In this document: piece after piece, positions 23,852 through 33,878 of the stretch
Position numbering within the stretch: position 1 is the first letter of the stretch
Layout: each line of letters begins with the position of its first letter
NCBI RefSeq assembly: GCF_032118995.1
Contig: NC_092654.1
Coordinates: 12,160,284 to 12,224,283, forward strand
DNA: 64,000 nucleotides
Direction: 5' to 3'
DNA from: Asterias amurensis
Taxonomy: Eukaryota > Echinodermata > Asteroidea > Forcipulatida > Asteriidae
Translations under genes and position numbers: made by a program
The notes under the pieces: generated by a model
Seen by the model: the letters and a program-made list of their open reading frames with translations, nothing else
What the model was told of the DNA's origin: nothing
The model's database searches: none

Positions 23852-24494
23852 ACTGATACATTGCCCAATTCCTTGCCATACCTTTAGTGATAACTGCCAG
23901 ACCGCATCAGTGGTTCATCAACTCCAGTATCAGACCTAATGAAGAAGTTCTAAAGAGGGTTTAAAGAAAAGATGTATAACTATATAAGATTATACATTCT
24001 ACTTTTCACCCCCTTTTTATGTAGATATGGCATAATGTTTTTTATTTGTTGTCGGTTTGAGAAGTTTGAAAGCAAGCATTTTAGGACTGATCAACTTTAA
24101 TTCAAACTGGTCTGTGACTACAAAACACCTCTTTAAGAGTTGAAATCAAGTAGGTTGCTCTTTTGAAGATGCAATGTGTAGGAGATTTACTTTTGAATAG
24201 TTACCAAGCAGCTTGGGGTGCGAAACAGTTCCTAAAAGCTTGTTTGGTGAATCCCTTCCAATCCATATTATTAGTGCTGGCATTACCCTGACACCAATGT
24301 GTGTTGAGGCCTGTATGCTTTTTTTTTTTTTTAAAGGGCAAGGGCACCAATGCATTTTCCCCTTGTTAAAGGGAACCCTATGAGGAAATTGTAATTTCTT
24401 TTTAGCATTTCAAGGGCACAAAGGCAATAACCAGGGGGCATGGAGGCAATCACCATCTCCATGAAGAAAAAGGCCTGTGTGTCGCGTTCTCACA

Positions 24495-24590
24495 CAATCA
24501 TAGGCATAATTGCTCGGATGGGGTTCGAACCCATGACCTTTGCGATTCTAGAGCAGTGTCTCATCGAACTGGACCACCGAGATTGCCTGG
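24495..24590 (-). mobile_element. tRNA-derived SINE head
   Basis: On the minus strand: GGTGGTCCAGTTCGATGAGA (A-box-like) and, about 30 bp on, GGGTTCGAACCCCATCCGAG, which has a perfect B box. Same family as the SINE at 45949. Confidence 0.7.
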
Positions 24591-24901
24591 TAGCTAGAGA
24601 CAATTCAAATCCTTTGCTATAGCAGTGGGTATCACAATGATTTATAGATGCTAAGTTTGCATCAAGGGATAAAGAATATTAGTTTTGGTTTTACCTATAC
24701 ACGTTGGTGTTATCACTGTATACCGAGTTATGTGAAAGTAAGCTATGCCTGTCATATTTTTCACAAAACTCTCGAAAGTACTATAAATATAGTGCTGACA
24801 CGCATAGTTGTACTGGTACGTGAAAAACCAAAATTAATATTCTTTATTTCCCGATGCAAATTTAACATCTATTGAATTCTCTTCCAGAAGTCAAATTTTA
24901 C

Positions 24902-24961
24902 CTTGCAACTGTCATTGATTCCATCCGTGGAGAGTACATCACTTCCAGTATCTCTCAGTAT
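24902..24961 (-). CDS. Candidate mini-exon, unknown protein
   Basis: 60 nt between TTTGCATAG and AAG|GTAAAAT. Open in phase 0 (I-L-R-D-T-G-S-D-V-L-S-T-D-G-I-N-D-S-C-K). It is related in sequence to the segments at 23882-23935 and 25878-25952. Coding status unproven. Confidence 0.3.
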
Positions 24962-25034
24962 CTATGCAAATGAAGAGGTAATGAAGATGTTAGGAGAAAA
25001 ATTTGATATGTACAATAAATGCCTACCAACTACA

Positions 25035-25436
25035 TTAAAGGCAGTGGACACTATTGGTAATTACTCAAAATAATTTTAAGCATAAAACTTACTTGGTAAC
25101 AAGTAATGGGGAGAGGTCGATAGTATAAAACATTGTTAGAAACAGCGCCCTCTGAAGTGACGTAGTTTTTTAGAAAGAAGTCATTTTCACGAATTTGATT
25201 TCGAGACCTCAGATTTAGAATTTGAGGCCTCGAAATCAAGCATCTGATGAAAGCACACGACTTTGTGTGACCATGGTGCAACAAGGGCATTTTTTTTTTC
25301 TCTTTCATTAATATCTCGCAACTTCGACGACCAATTGAGCTCAAATTTTCACAGGTTTGTTATTTTATACATGTTGAGATACATCAACTATGAAGACTAG
25401 TCTTTGAAAATAACCAATTAGGTCCAGTGTCTTTAA
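25035..25436. mobile_element. Family A TTAA-MITE, full length
   Basis: TTAA at both ends, internal hairpin intact. Lies between the mini-exons at 24.9 and 25.9 kb. Confidence 0.9.
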
Positions 25437-25877
25437 ATCCAGATAAGTTACTACTGTAAAGGTTTTCAGTGAGAGGAACAATTTTTGAAAACTATTGTTT
25501 CCAACTGCTGAACACCAATTTATATCTAAAGAAAGAGATATGAGAGACTAGTGTACAGAATAATTTACAGATTTTTGAAGTTTTAAAGCAAGCATGTTTA
25601 AACTGATAACATCCATTCCAAAGTCTTCAAACAAAGTCGACAAAGTTTCAAAGTCGACATTAAACAACTTTAAGAATTTACAGAAGTAAGGTTTCTTCTT
25701 TTAAGATGTCAAGTCCAGTGAGTGGGAGATTGGATGTATTGCATAATTTCTTCCAATTGAGGTCCCTCTACATTATACCCTGCTAAATACATCAGAATGC
25801 AACACAATTGAATTGTAAACCATGCCAATTGCAACAAAATGCAACAAGGGACCTTGAATTTGTAACTGATACATTAC

Positions 25878-25952
25878 CAAAACACTTGCCATGCTTGAAG
25901 TGAAAACTGCCAGACTGCTTCCAGGAAGAGTACGCCTCATCAGATCTGGTAT
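25878..25952 (-). CDS. Candidate mini-exon, unknown protein
   Basis: 75 nt after the good acceptor CTTTTTCTTTTCAG, with donor TTTTG|GTAATG. Two frames are open; one gives R-S-D-E-A-Y-S-S-W-K-Q-S-G-S-F-H-F-K. The segment at 23882-23935 is a worn copy with a stop in that frame. Confidence 0.3.
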
Positions 25953-26035
25953 CTGAAAAGAAAAAGTTCTAAAGAAAAATTAGCATCAATAAGACATGTT
26001 TAGCTGAGCTTACCTATAACTTACATGTACCAAAC

Positions 26036-26361
26036 CTCAAGGGGCACGTTGTCTTGAATCGGGCGAGTTGGTCTTTGAAAAGCGTTTGTAACCGTTCATT
26101 TTAAAATGCACGACTACAAAGATGTTTTAAAAGTAGAATATAGTGTTCCAAACAGAATATGCCTCGAAATTGCATGGTTTTTCCTTTTACTCTGTGAACT
26201 AATACAGTCTGCCATTCAATTAGCGAGCAGTTCATGAGTGTAAGGAAAACCATGGAATTTCAAAGCATATTTGTGTGGATCATTGTATTGTACTTTTTAC
26301 AAACAGTTTCAAATGCTTTGCATAGACGAACTTGCCCAATCCAAGGCACCTTGCCCTCTAA
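26036..26361. mobile_element. Family B fold-back MITE, old copy
   Basis: Starts GGGGCACGTTGTCTTGAATC and ends CCAATCCAAGGCACCTTGCC. It is shortened and diverged, without clear TTAA ends. Confidence 0.75.
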
Positions 26362-26504
26362 GAGATGCCATCCCACAAGATGTGTCCTTGGATGAAGAGA
26401 TGTCCGAGCTGTGGGCACAAAAAAAAGGAAGCGTTAGTTAGATATCTTAATTTCATATGATCTTACCTTGTACTGGAAGCAGTCGAGATGGAATTTATCA
26501 TCTG

Positions 26505-26724
26505 GGCCCAATTTTATAGAGCTGCTAAGCACAACAATTTGCTTAGCATGAATTTTCTTCCTAGATTAAAACAGTACTACCAACCAAACTTCCATTTGTT
26601 GCATATTGTTTGTTACTGGTATTCAGCTGTTGTTTGCTCATCCTTTGGTAATCCAGTTTTTATCAGGCAAAAATGTCATGCTAAGCAAATTTGTGTGCTT
26701 AGCAGCTCTATCAAATTGGGCCAT
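26505..26724. mobile_element. Family C fold-back MITE, well preserved
   Basis: GGGCCCAATTTTATAGAGC at the left and GCTCTATCAAATTGGGCC at the right are clear inverted ends, with matching gctaagcacaa / ttgtgtgcttagc arms. Confidence 0.85.
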
Positions 26725-26807
26725 GCTTGATGGAAACAAGTTGTTTTCTGTCAAAAAAACAAAAACAAATTTTTGTTATGAATGGAATAGTATTTTATTG
26801 GTGGGAA

Positions 26808-27005
26808 GAAAACAAGTATGGTTATTGGCTGTGAAAGGAAATTGTGATTATTTGCTGTCGAAGGAAAAAAATATGGTTATTCGCTGTGAAAGAAAATTGT
26901 GATTAATTGCTGTCGAAGGGAAAACATTTTTTATTTGCTGTGAAAGGAAATTGTGATTATTTGCTGTGAAAGGAAATTGTGATAATTTGCTGTCAAAGAA
27001 AAAAA
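26808..27005. repeat. Minisatellite, unit about 28-30 bp
   Basis: Six or more copies of a unit like GGTTATTTGCTGTGAAAGG / AAATTGTGATTATTTGCTG, alternating gtgaaagg and gtcgaagg versions. Confidence 0.85.
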
Positions 27006-27104
27006 TAAGGTTAATAACATGGGGGTGTGGTTAACCCTGACCTTACCATGATCTTACCCATTTCTGTGTAATTCTGGTAGTTCTAAACCTGTCTGTCTGG
27101 TACC

Positions 27105-27248
27105 TCTTTAGCCCGGTTCATACTTCCTGTGAATGCGAGTGTGAAGCGAATTTTGGTTATGCAACAATTGGAACTCGCTCATTTCCCTTTGTGACGCAGA
27201 GAAATTTGCTTTGCACAAAGCATTTGCAGGAAGTATAAACTGGGTTTA
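27105..27248. mobile_element. Family G fold-back MITE
   Basis: Starts AGCCCGGTTCATACTTCCTG and ends CAGGAAGTATAAACTGGGTT; the arms contain gcgaatttt / aaatttgc motifs. Confidence 0.8.
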
Positions 27249-27394
27249 AGACCTGACATTACCAACCCAGGGAGTTGTCTTCATCTTTAGCACTCGATGA
27301 CAGCAAAGTAGCATCGCCATGGAGCTGTTGAAAGACAACACTTAAGTTCTAAGCCAAACCTATGCCCTGCTAACCACCTTACCATTATACTTAC

Positions 27395-27450
27395 CAATAT
27401 CACCAATAACACCAAGGGGATGTCTTCTTGTGTCTTCTTCTTTGTTTCAG
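27395..27450 (-). CDS. Candidate mini-exon, copy of 28593-28635
   Basis: 56 nt, donor ATTG|GTAAGTATAATG. After two leading bases it reads E-T-K-K-K-T-Q-E-D-I-P-L-V-L-L-V-I-L. The related segment at 28593-28635 reads K-K-T-Q-E-D-I-P-L-H-G-V-L in the same relative frame, and its donor and intron start are identical. The acceptor here is purine-rich and weak. Confidence 0.3.
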
Positions 27451-27537
27451 CTGTTTCTTGTTACACCTCTTTCTTTCTTGTTTCTTCTCCTGCTCTTTTT
27501 GTTTTTTTTCTCTCTTTTTTGCTCGCTTTGCAACACA

Positions 27538-27540
27538 TTG

Positions 27541-27572
<32 letters not shown>

Positions 27573-27574
27573 CC
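27538..27574 (+). repeat. (CCTG)n microsatellite
   Basis: About nine CCTG units. Confidence 0.95.
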
Positions 27575-28592
27575 GTGGAGCGCTCTAAGAAACTAAGTTT
27601 TGTGAATTTCGTTTCTTTTTTGCTGGGCTTACTTATCTGCTGTCAGAAATATTAAACGATTAATTTAATCTCTAACTGAAAGAGGTCATCGACTTATCAG
27701 TGTAAAAACTGACTGCAAATGCTTCTTGTTATGTTTACTTGATGTTAACCAAGTTCACATGGTTTAACACTATTGTTAAGGGTTGGGTCTTAAGGCCAAG
27801 TTCATCTTTTAAAAAAAATGTGGTAAAATTATAATTTTAGTCAGTTTGTGCACAGGGCACACACTGATTTATCAGTTACAAGTTTGTCTAGCTTTCATTG
27901 GGTAGGTTTTAATTACTTTTGTGGAGTAAGCAATTTTTTAGAGGGATCCGATAAAATGATTTACTGCATTAAGAAAACCATTACAACATTTTAATATAAT
28001 ACAACATTTTCCCTAAAATGGTTTTATGATTTTAAAGGGGAAAAAGTTTACTAGTTCTAGAGAAAGTGTTGTGGGATTCTTGACATGAAACAGGGATTTT
28101 ATTTTAAGTAATTATGTGGTATGTGTTGTATACTTTTGTAAGTCTATGTAAACTTTTCCTTTTGGAAAGCTATTTAAATAGCTACCCAAAAATAAAATGT
28201 TATATAGACTTACAAAGGAATATTATTTGTCTAACTATTTAGAGAATAAAAAACCGATTGCAAAGTGCATTACAGACTCGAACTTAGCAATTGTATGTTT
28301 AAGTATTAGCAAATTAATGAAGAGGTATAAATTTAAAATGACAACAAAATCAGCTTCTTCCATACACCTAGAAATGGTCCAAGAGAAACTATTTTACTTA
28401 AGGCATCACTCTGGCCACGACCAAAATGCCCTGGAACCAAGAAAACCCTCTCAGAAATAGTGGATGACATCTTCATTGACAATATTAGTAGACAACATCA
28501 ACAAGTGAGATGAACCTTTGGAAGAACCACACTTTAAGTTTTGAGCCAACTCTATGTCCCTACTTCTGTAACCAGCTTACCATTATACTTAC

Positions 28593-28635
28593 CACAACAC
28601 ACCATGTAGAGGGATGTCTTCTTGTGTCTTTTTCT
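28593..28635 (-). CDS. Candidate mini-exon, copy of 27395-27450
   Basis: 43 nt between GACCTGCAG and TTGTG|GTAAGTATAATG. See the copy at 27395. The reading is conserved (K-T-Q-E-D-I-P-L) but the exit phase differs. Confidence 0.3.
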
Positions 28636-29189
28636 CTGCAGGTCTGTTTTCTGTCTGCCTCCTCCTCTTTTTTTTTTCTTCTGCTGACTCCTAGATGCAG
28701 TGCATGTCGCGCAGCGCTGACAAAGCAGAGTGTGGACAATTGGTTTTTGTTACCGATTTAGTTAATTAATTAGGCACCTTAATCGCTTGCAACCGGATGA
28801 TGTTATTTATTACTCAGAAATATTAAATGATTAATTTTAAATTAACCACTTTAATATTCCTAACTGAAATAAATCAACATCAAATAGGCCTAGGTAAACA
28901 CTGAAAAATGTTTTTACACTGTTCGGAATAAGCTTTATGAAGAAAACATTTTTTCTATTTTGTTTTTTAGTAATTTAAGTTTAACCAAGGAAAAATGATT
29001 ACGCAGCGCCTTGAAACCTAAGTTTGAGAATTTTTAATATTATTTTTTGAAGCATGCCTTGTCTTTTCGCTCACAATCAATAGATCTTCATTATTCTTTA
29101 GAAATAATAAAAGATTTGTAAATTAACCATTAAATACCCCACGATAAGAGAATCATCATCTATCAAGTATGTATTGTACACAAATTGCC

Positions 29190-29579
29190 TTAAAGGAACA
29201 CGTTGCCTTGGATCGGTCGAGTTGGTCTTTGAAAAGCGTTTGTAACCGTTTTTTATAAAATGCATATGGGTAGAAAGATGTTGTAAAAGTAGAATACAAT
29301 GATCCACACAAACATGCCTCGAAATTGCGTGGTTTTCCTTTTACCTCGTCAACTAACACGTCGGCCATTTATGGGGGTCAAAATTTTGACTCCCATAAAT
29401 GGCCGACCATGATAGTTCGCACAGTAGAAGGAAAACCACGCAATTTCGAGGCAAACTTGTGTGGATCATTGTATTCTACTTTTAAAACATCTTTCCAACC
29501 ATATGCATTTTATAAAAAACGGTTACAAACGCTTTTGTTTTGACCAACTCGTCCGATCCAAGGCAACGTGTTCCTTTAA
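29190..29579. mobile_element. Family B fold-back MITE, 390 bp, opposite orientation
   Basis: TTAA at both ends and the same near-perfect palindromic core as the 13.8-16.7 kb copies. Confidence 0.92.
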
Positions 29580-30244
29580 CATTGATTTACACTATTTGGG
29601 AGCAGTTTAGAGGGGGGTGGGGAATTTTGGTTTGTTTTAACAAGTTTATTCCTGAAAAACACTTATTCCAATCAGATTATGTTTTATTTTGATGCCCGCA
29701 TTATACATTTGCTAACAATCATTTCCATTGTATTTAATAATCCCCATTAATTTAATTAAGAGATTCACTGTTGGGTGTTTGTTGAATAAATGCTTAATTT
29801 CAAAGAGGTTTGATGCTTCTAGATGAGTCTGTGATTTTTACTAGGTTTCTATAGTTTGGAAGAGGGAAAAAATGTCACAAATATTTTCAGGGCACTCAGT
29901 GCCCTAGTTACTAGGTCAAAACTTTAACTGAACAGTTTACAACAATATTAAAGAATTACTCATGCCAATGTAAAACAACAAAATGACAACAACAAGTCAT
30001 CATGAGCTTCTTCCAAACCATGGGAAATGTTCCAAGAGTAACTATTTAACTTCAATGCATCACTCTGGCTACGACCAAAATGCCCCGACACCAAAGAAAT
30101 CCTCTCAGAAAAAATAGTAAATGACATCAACCATTGACAATACTAGTAGACAACATCAACAAGTACCAAGAAGAACAGGTACCTGCTAGTCATTGGGAAG
30201 TAATGGGGTTAGATTTTTGCTTACCACTTAGCATTATCTTAATG

Positions 30245-30680
30245 ATCTTTGCTTACCACTTGGTCGACTTGAAGCCAAACCCATACCACACAATCCATAG
30301 ATCTTCTGTCTTCACCCATTGGGCATGAAAGTTTCAAAGTTCTGACAACAGTCAGCAAAAAGTGCTCAGTTCTGAAACTCAAAACTCAAAAGTCACTTTT
30401 AAAGTTCTTTTCTTACCACTTGGTCGACTTGAAGCCAAACCCATACCACACATTCCATAGATCTTCTTTCTTCACCCAATGGGCATGAAAGTTTCAAAGT
30501 TCTGACAACGGTCAGCAAAAAGTGATGAGCTCTTAAACTCAAAACTCAAATGTCACTTTTTTTTTTAAAGTTCTTGCCTTTTGTCACTGGGACGACTTGC
30601 AGCCAATTACCATACAACACAATCCAAAGATCTTCTTTCTTCACCAAGTGGGCATTAAAGTTTCAAAGTTCTGACACCAG
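30245..30680 (-). repeat. Local triplication of a splice-bordered unit, period about 160 bp
   Basis: On the minus strand each unit has a TGTTGTCAG-like acceptor, an 85-nt segment (30417-30501 and 30257-30341; the third, 30595-30670, is worn), then CCAAGTG|GTAAG. After one leading base the two good copies read T-L-K-L-S-C-P-[M/L]-G-E-[D/E]-R-R-S-M-[D/E]-C-V-V-W-V-W-L-Q-V. The differences between them are conservative. The third copy has stops and no donor GT. Function unknown. Confidence 0.6.
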
Positions 30681-30729
30681 TCACTTAAATGTGCTAATAT
30701 TTCAAATTCAAGTTCAATTATCAAGATAA

Positions 30730-31560
30730 CTCAGTTCAGTCCATGCATGGGGAAGAGCATCTATAACTAACTCGACGGAGCTCGCAAGCAAAAAGCGAAA
30801 GCTCAACAGGAGAATGCGAGTCCATTCGAAAAGTGTTCATTTCCGACAGTTCAGCATGAAATGGTCGTCTCTTTTGAAGAATGTACAAACTCCTGGAACT
30901 TTCCAGCTCTACTCGCAAGCTCAACATCAAAGTCAGTCCATGACACCGGTAGTTTGGTTGAGTACACCGGCGACAATGTTCTGTCCAACTTCGAGGAATT
31001 CTCAAACCCACGAAAACTCAAAAAAAGTTCTCAAGCAGGTTGTAAACTCGACTACAAAGTTAGACTTTTCGGAGATGTGCTCTAGCTTTGGTGAAATCCA
31101 CCAAAGCAAAAGTCCCCATGTTTGTCACTTTCGTCCGAAGTTTTAAGTACATTTTGCCTCCAGAATGTCATAGCTAATGTTCTCTATGTGACTAGTAACT
31201 ACTCAAAGATAGAAATACAGTTTGAGTCACTTATATACAGAGAAACTCTGATAAAGTTCGTCCGATACGCGAGGTCCAAATCCACCACGACGAGTCGCCA
31301 TGTTGTCCGTTCGCCGTCCCGTGTAAAACTATACAGCTTTGCTGTTCTTGCCTTTTTTCCTATCCAAAAGCACAGAGACGATAAATTTGCATTAGAATAT
31401 GATTTGCATACACCGGAATTTACTTGGTAACAAGCTTGTCCAATAACAATGTAAGGAATTTCTTGAACGTGAAGAAGTCTCAACTCGATGTAATAATAGT
31501 CCCACCTGTGGACTGACTCGGGCGGTTCCATCAGTCACTTGGGGAATATAAAATTATAAC
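30730..31560. other. Repeat-free block of higher GC, possible 5' part of the minus-strand unit
   Basis: Several frames on both strands stay open for about 100 codons, so no single reading can be chosen. On the minus strand an ATG at 31299-31301 has a strong context (A at -3, G at +4) and opens M-A-T-R-R-G-G-F-G-P-R-V-S-D-E-L-Y-Q-S-F before a stop or a weak donor. Confidence 0.35.
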
Positions 31561-31765
31561 AGTGCAATTCACGATCAAGGATTAATAACGATATTTCTTT
31601 TAGAGTTTGTTTGCCTCGCGTTTCTTTTAAACTCGTGTAGGCTAAGAGAATACCGCTGTTAAATGCTAAAGCTTCGATTCTTATTTACAAGGAGTTTGTT
31701 TTTCCCCCTTTGGGTAGGGGGGAGACTGACTGAAGGAACAGCACAATAACATTATTCTTTAGTGG

Positions 31766-31915
31766 ACGACTAGACTGGTCCCCTGTCTTTAAACATGTGC
31801 TTGCTTTTTAGAACCAGCGATTCCATTGGGTACAATGATTTCATTGGATAAACGTGTAGTGACGTAAGCTTTCCGTGGGTGTGCTTTGATTGGTCGGAGG
31901 TGACCATTGGCGCAG
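31766..31915. mobile_element. Family H element, partial
   Basis: GGTCCCCTGTCTTTAAACAT, AGAACCAGCGATTCCATTGG and TTGGATAAACG...GTGACGTAAGCTTTCC match 46588-46680. Confidence 0.6.
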
Positions 31916-32368
31916 CTGACACTCGCACCAATCAAAACACAGATATGGACGTGAACTTTCAGTCGTCTGCATGCGGTATCCACGTGTGGTTTATGTACAT
32001 CTACATTGCATGTAATGTTAGTATGTAGGACATTGACACAATTTTTCCTAATGAGAGGGCGCTGTTACCAACAAATCGCTGCGAATCTCTCTCACGATAT
32101 GAATCTCTGTTTGCAATGAACATATTTCTACATCTAATAATCATTGGGATTTTTCTATCCATCTCGGTTCTCTACAGTATGCCCCGGATGTTGTAAATAA
32201 ACGCAATAAGGTCAATCATTGAAACAGTTGAAAAGGAATTTCTTCAGTGGCTGTTTGCGTTGCTACGAAAATTTACCGTAAAGTTATTAAATAAAATAAT
32301 TGGCTGTCAACTTTACCATGAGTGCCATTGCGCAGTTTATGGTGTAGATCCGATTTTTGATGATATAT

Positions 32369-32722
32369 AAGCCCGCCTAAAACCAACCCTTACCCTAAAA
32401 CCCTAACCCTTAAATCTAACCTATAACTCTAAAACTTAACCCTAAAATTAAACCTTAACCCTAAAACCAAACCCTAACCCTAGAATACAACCCTCCCTAA
32501 AACTCAACCCTAACCCTAAGCCCCTAACCCTAAAAACACCAACCCTAACCCTGAAATCTAACCCTAACCCTAAAAATCAAACCCTAAACCAAAAACCCTT
32601 AGTCTAATCCCAAAAAACCCAACCCCAACCCTAATTCCCAAACCCTAATCCTACAAACCTACCCCTAACCCTACAAACCCAACCCTAACCCTACAAACCA
32701 AACCCTAACCTTAAAACCCTAC
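32369..32722 (+). repeat. Degenerate telomere-like (CCCTAA)-type array
   Basis: About 350 bp of ACCCTAACCCTAAAA-type units with variants (ccctacaaacc, cctaaaacc). The C-rich strand is the plus strand. Short direct matches agagggcgct lie on each side (about 32053 and 32753). Confidence 0.85.
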
Positions 32723-32805
32723 GAAAGGTCTATTAAAGGAGGATGGTTCACAGAGGGCGCTATCATACAACACTGTAAACTTTTCATTTTGGGCAGTCCA
32801 GTTCG

Positions 32806-33030
32806 AGCAGTGGTATAATTATTTCCGCGCCTCCCACCTCTAGGACTGCGGTTCGAATCCCATCGGGGGCATTGTGTGAATTGTTTTTTTTCCCGTCCCT
32901 ACCTGACTGCGTGGTTTTCCCATGGAATATTTCTCCATGGGTTTTTCTCCTGCATCTCGAACTGAAACTTCATTTCCCGGTCTTCTCTCCATTAGGTTAT
33001 TGGCTCAGTAAAAGTATATAAAGTCCATTT
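32806..33030 (+). mobile_element. tRNA-derived SINE
   Basis: An A-box-like stretch (ttcgagcagtggtataatt) and a perfect B box, GGTTCGAATCCC, are followed by a body with a small CCCATGGAATATTTCTCCATGG palindrome and a tail ending near agtatataaag. Confidence 0.7.
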
Positions 33031-33119
33031 TTCAGAGAGTCCTTGGGTTTACAACGAACACTAATAACTGACATGGATTGAATTTGAAATTTTATGAAAT
33101 TAAACTTTGGGGGACAAGG

Positions 33120-33878
33120 GGAGGGAAAAGCAAAAGCTATTATGTATTTTTTTTTTCTGGGGAGGGCTAATAGAACACTTTTTAATATTTGATCTTAGCT
33201 GGGGAAGGAGAAATGGTTCATAGTGATTGGGGTCCTTGGGTTTAAACAGACAAAATTACTGAATGAAATGAAATGAAATGAAATTTTTGAAAGAGGACGC
33301 GACAAGCGGAGGGAAAGACACATTTTTTTCTTCATAAAGGAGGGATTTTTTTGCAAGGGCTCAGAGTGTTCGGGGTTTAGCACCCTGACCCCTTCCCTCA
33401 TGTGGCTACGTCATCGATTGTAGGCAAACGGGACCACACTGTTCGCAGCAAACAAAAGGATTTCGTGTTGAATTATTTTGAGGAGAGTCAATGATCGCTT
33501 GAAAGAGAAAGAAAAATCATTCCTCATCGATTTTTTCCCCCTTTTTTTAATCAAGTCTTAGAGGGTCTCAATGGACACCTCTTGTTTGGAATTAATCCGT
33601 CGACCTTGGGCATCAAAAAAGAGAAATAAATAAAGACGTCCATTGAGAAAAATAAGTATAATCTGAAAATTATTCCCTGCTTTGCTTAAATACAATATAC
33701 GAATGACCTCGGCTTTAAAATGAATGAATACATTTTTTTTTTATAAAATTACGTATGCTTATAATAATGCACATAGAAAAAATGATCTTTTTGTCGATTG
33801 TTAAAAAAAATATGTATAAAAAATGTATTCATTCCCGTCGTGAAGGACGTTAAGAATAGTTAGTAAGTTTTTGTTTCG
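33120..33878. other. No gene seen
   Basis: AT-rich with a short (GAAAT)n run near 33265. No supported gene. Confidence 0.45.

Larger units (their letters stand above)
22691..31301 (-). other. Candidate undescribed minus-strand transcription unit with duplicated mini-exons
   Basis: At least a dozen short segments, 35-85 nt, have splice-like edges on the minus strand. From the 5' side they are: 31239-31301 (an ATG in good context, ACAACATGGCG), 30595-30670, 30417-30501, 30257-30341, 28593-28635, 27395-27450, 27263-27324, 26467-26501, 26350-26408, 25878-25952, 24902-24961, 23882-23935 and 22691-22770. Several donors are near-consensus (GTAAGC, GTAAGA, GTAAGTATAATG twice, GTAAGATC, GTAAGTGC). 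Groups of segments are copies of one another, introns included, so the locus grew by local duplication. Some segments are open in a consistent frame; others carry stops. I recognise no protein family. It could be a fast-evolving gene, a non-coding RNA, or a decayed cluster. I have not been able to build one phase-consistent message. Confidence 0.35.

Noticed and set aside
30251-30680. CRISPR-like direct repeats
   Set aside because: The units are long, only three, diverged and splice-bordered, in a eukaryotic setting.
31122-31531. Frames of 102 and 110 codons on opposite strands
   Set aside because: They overlap each other and the reading cannot be chosen; the block is described instead as a possible 5' region.
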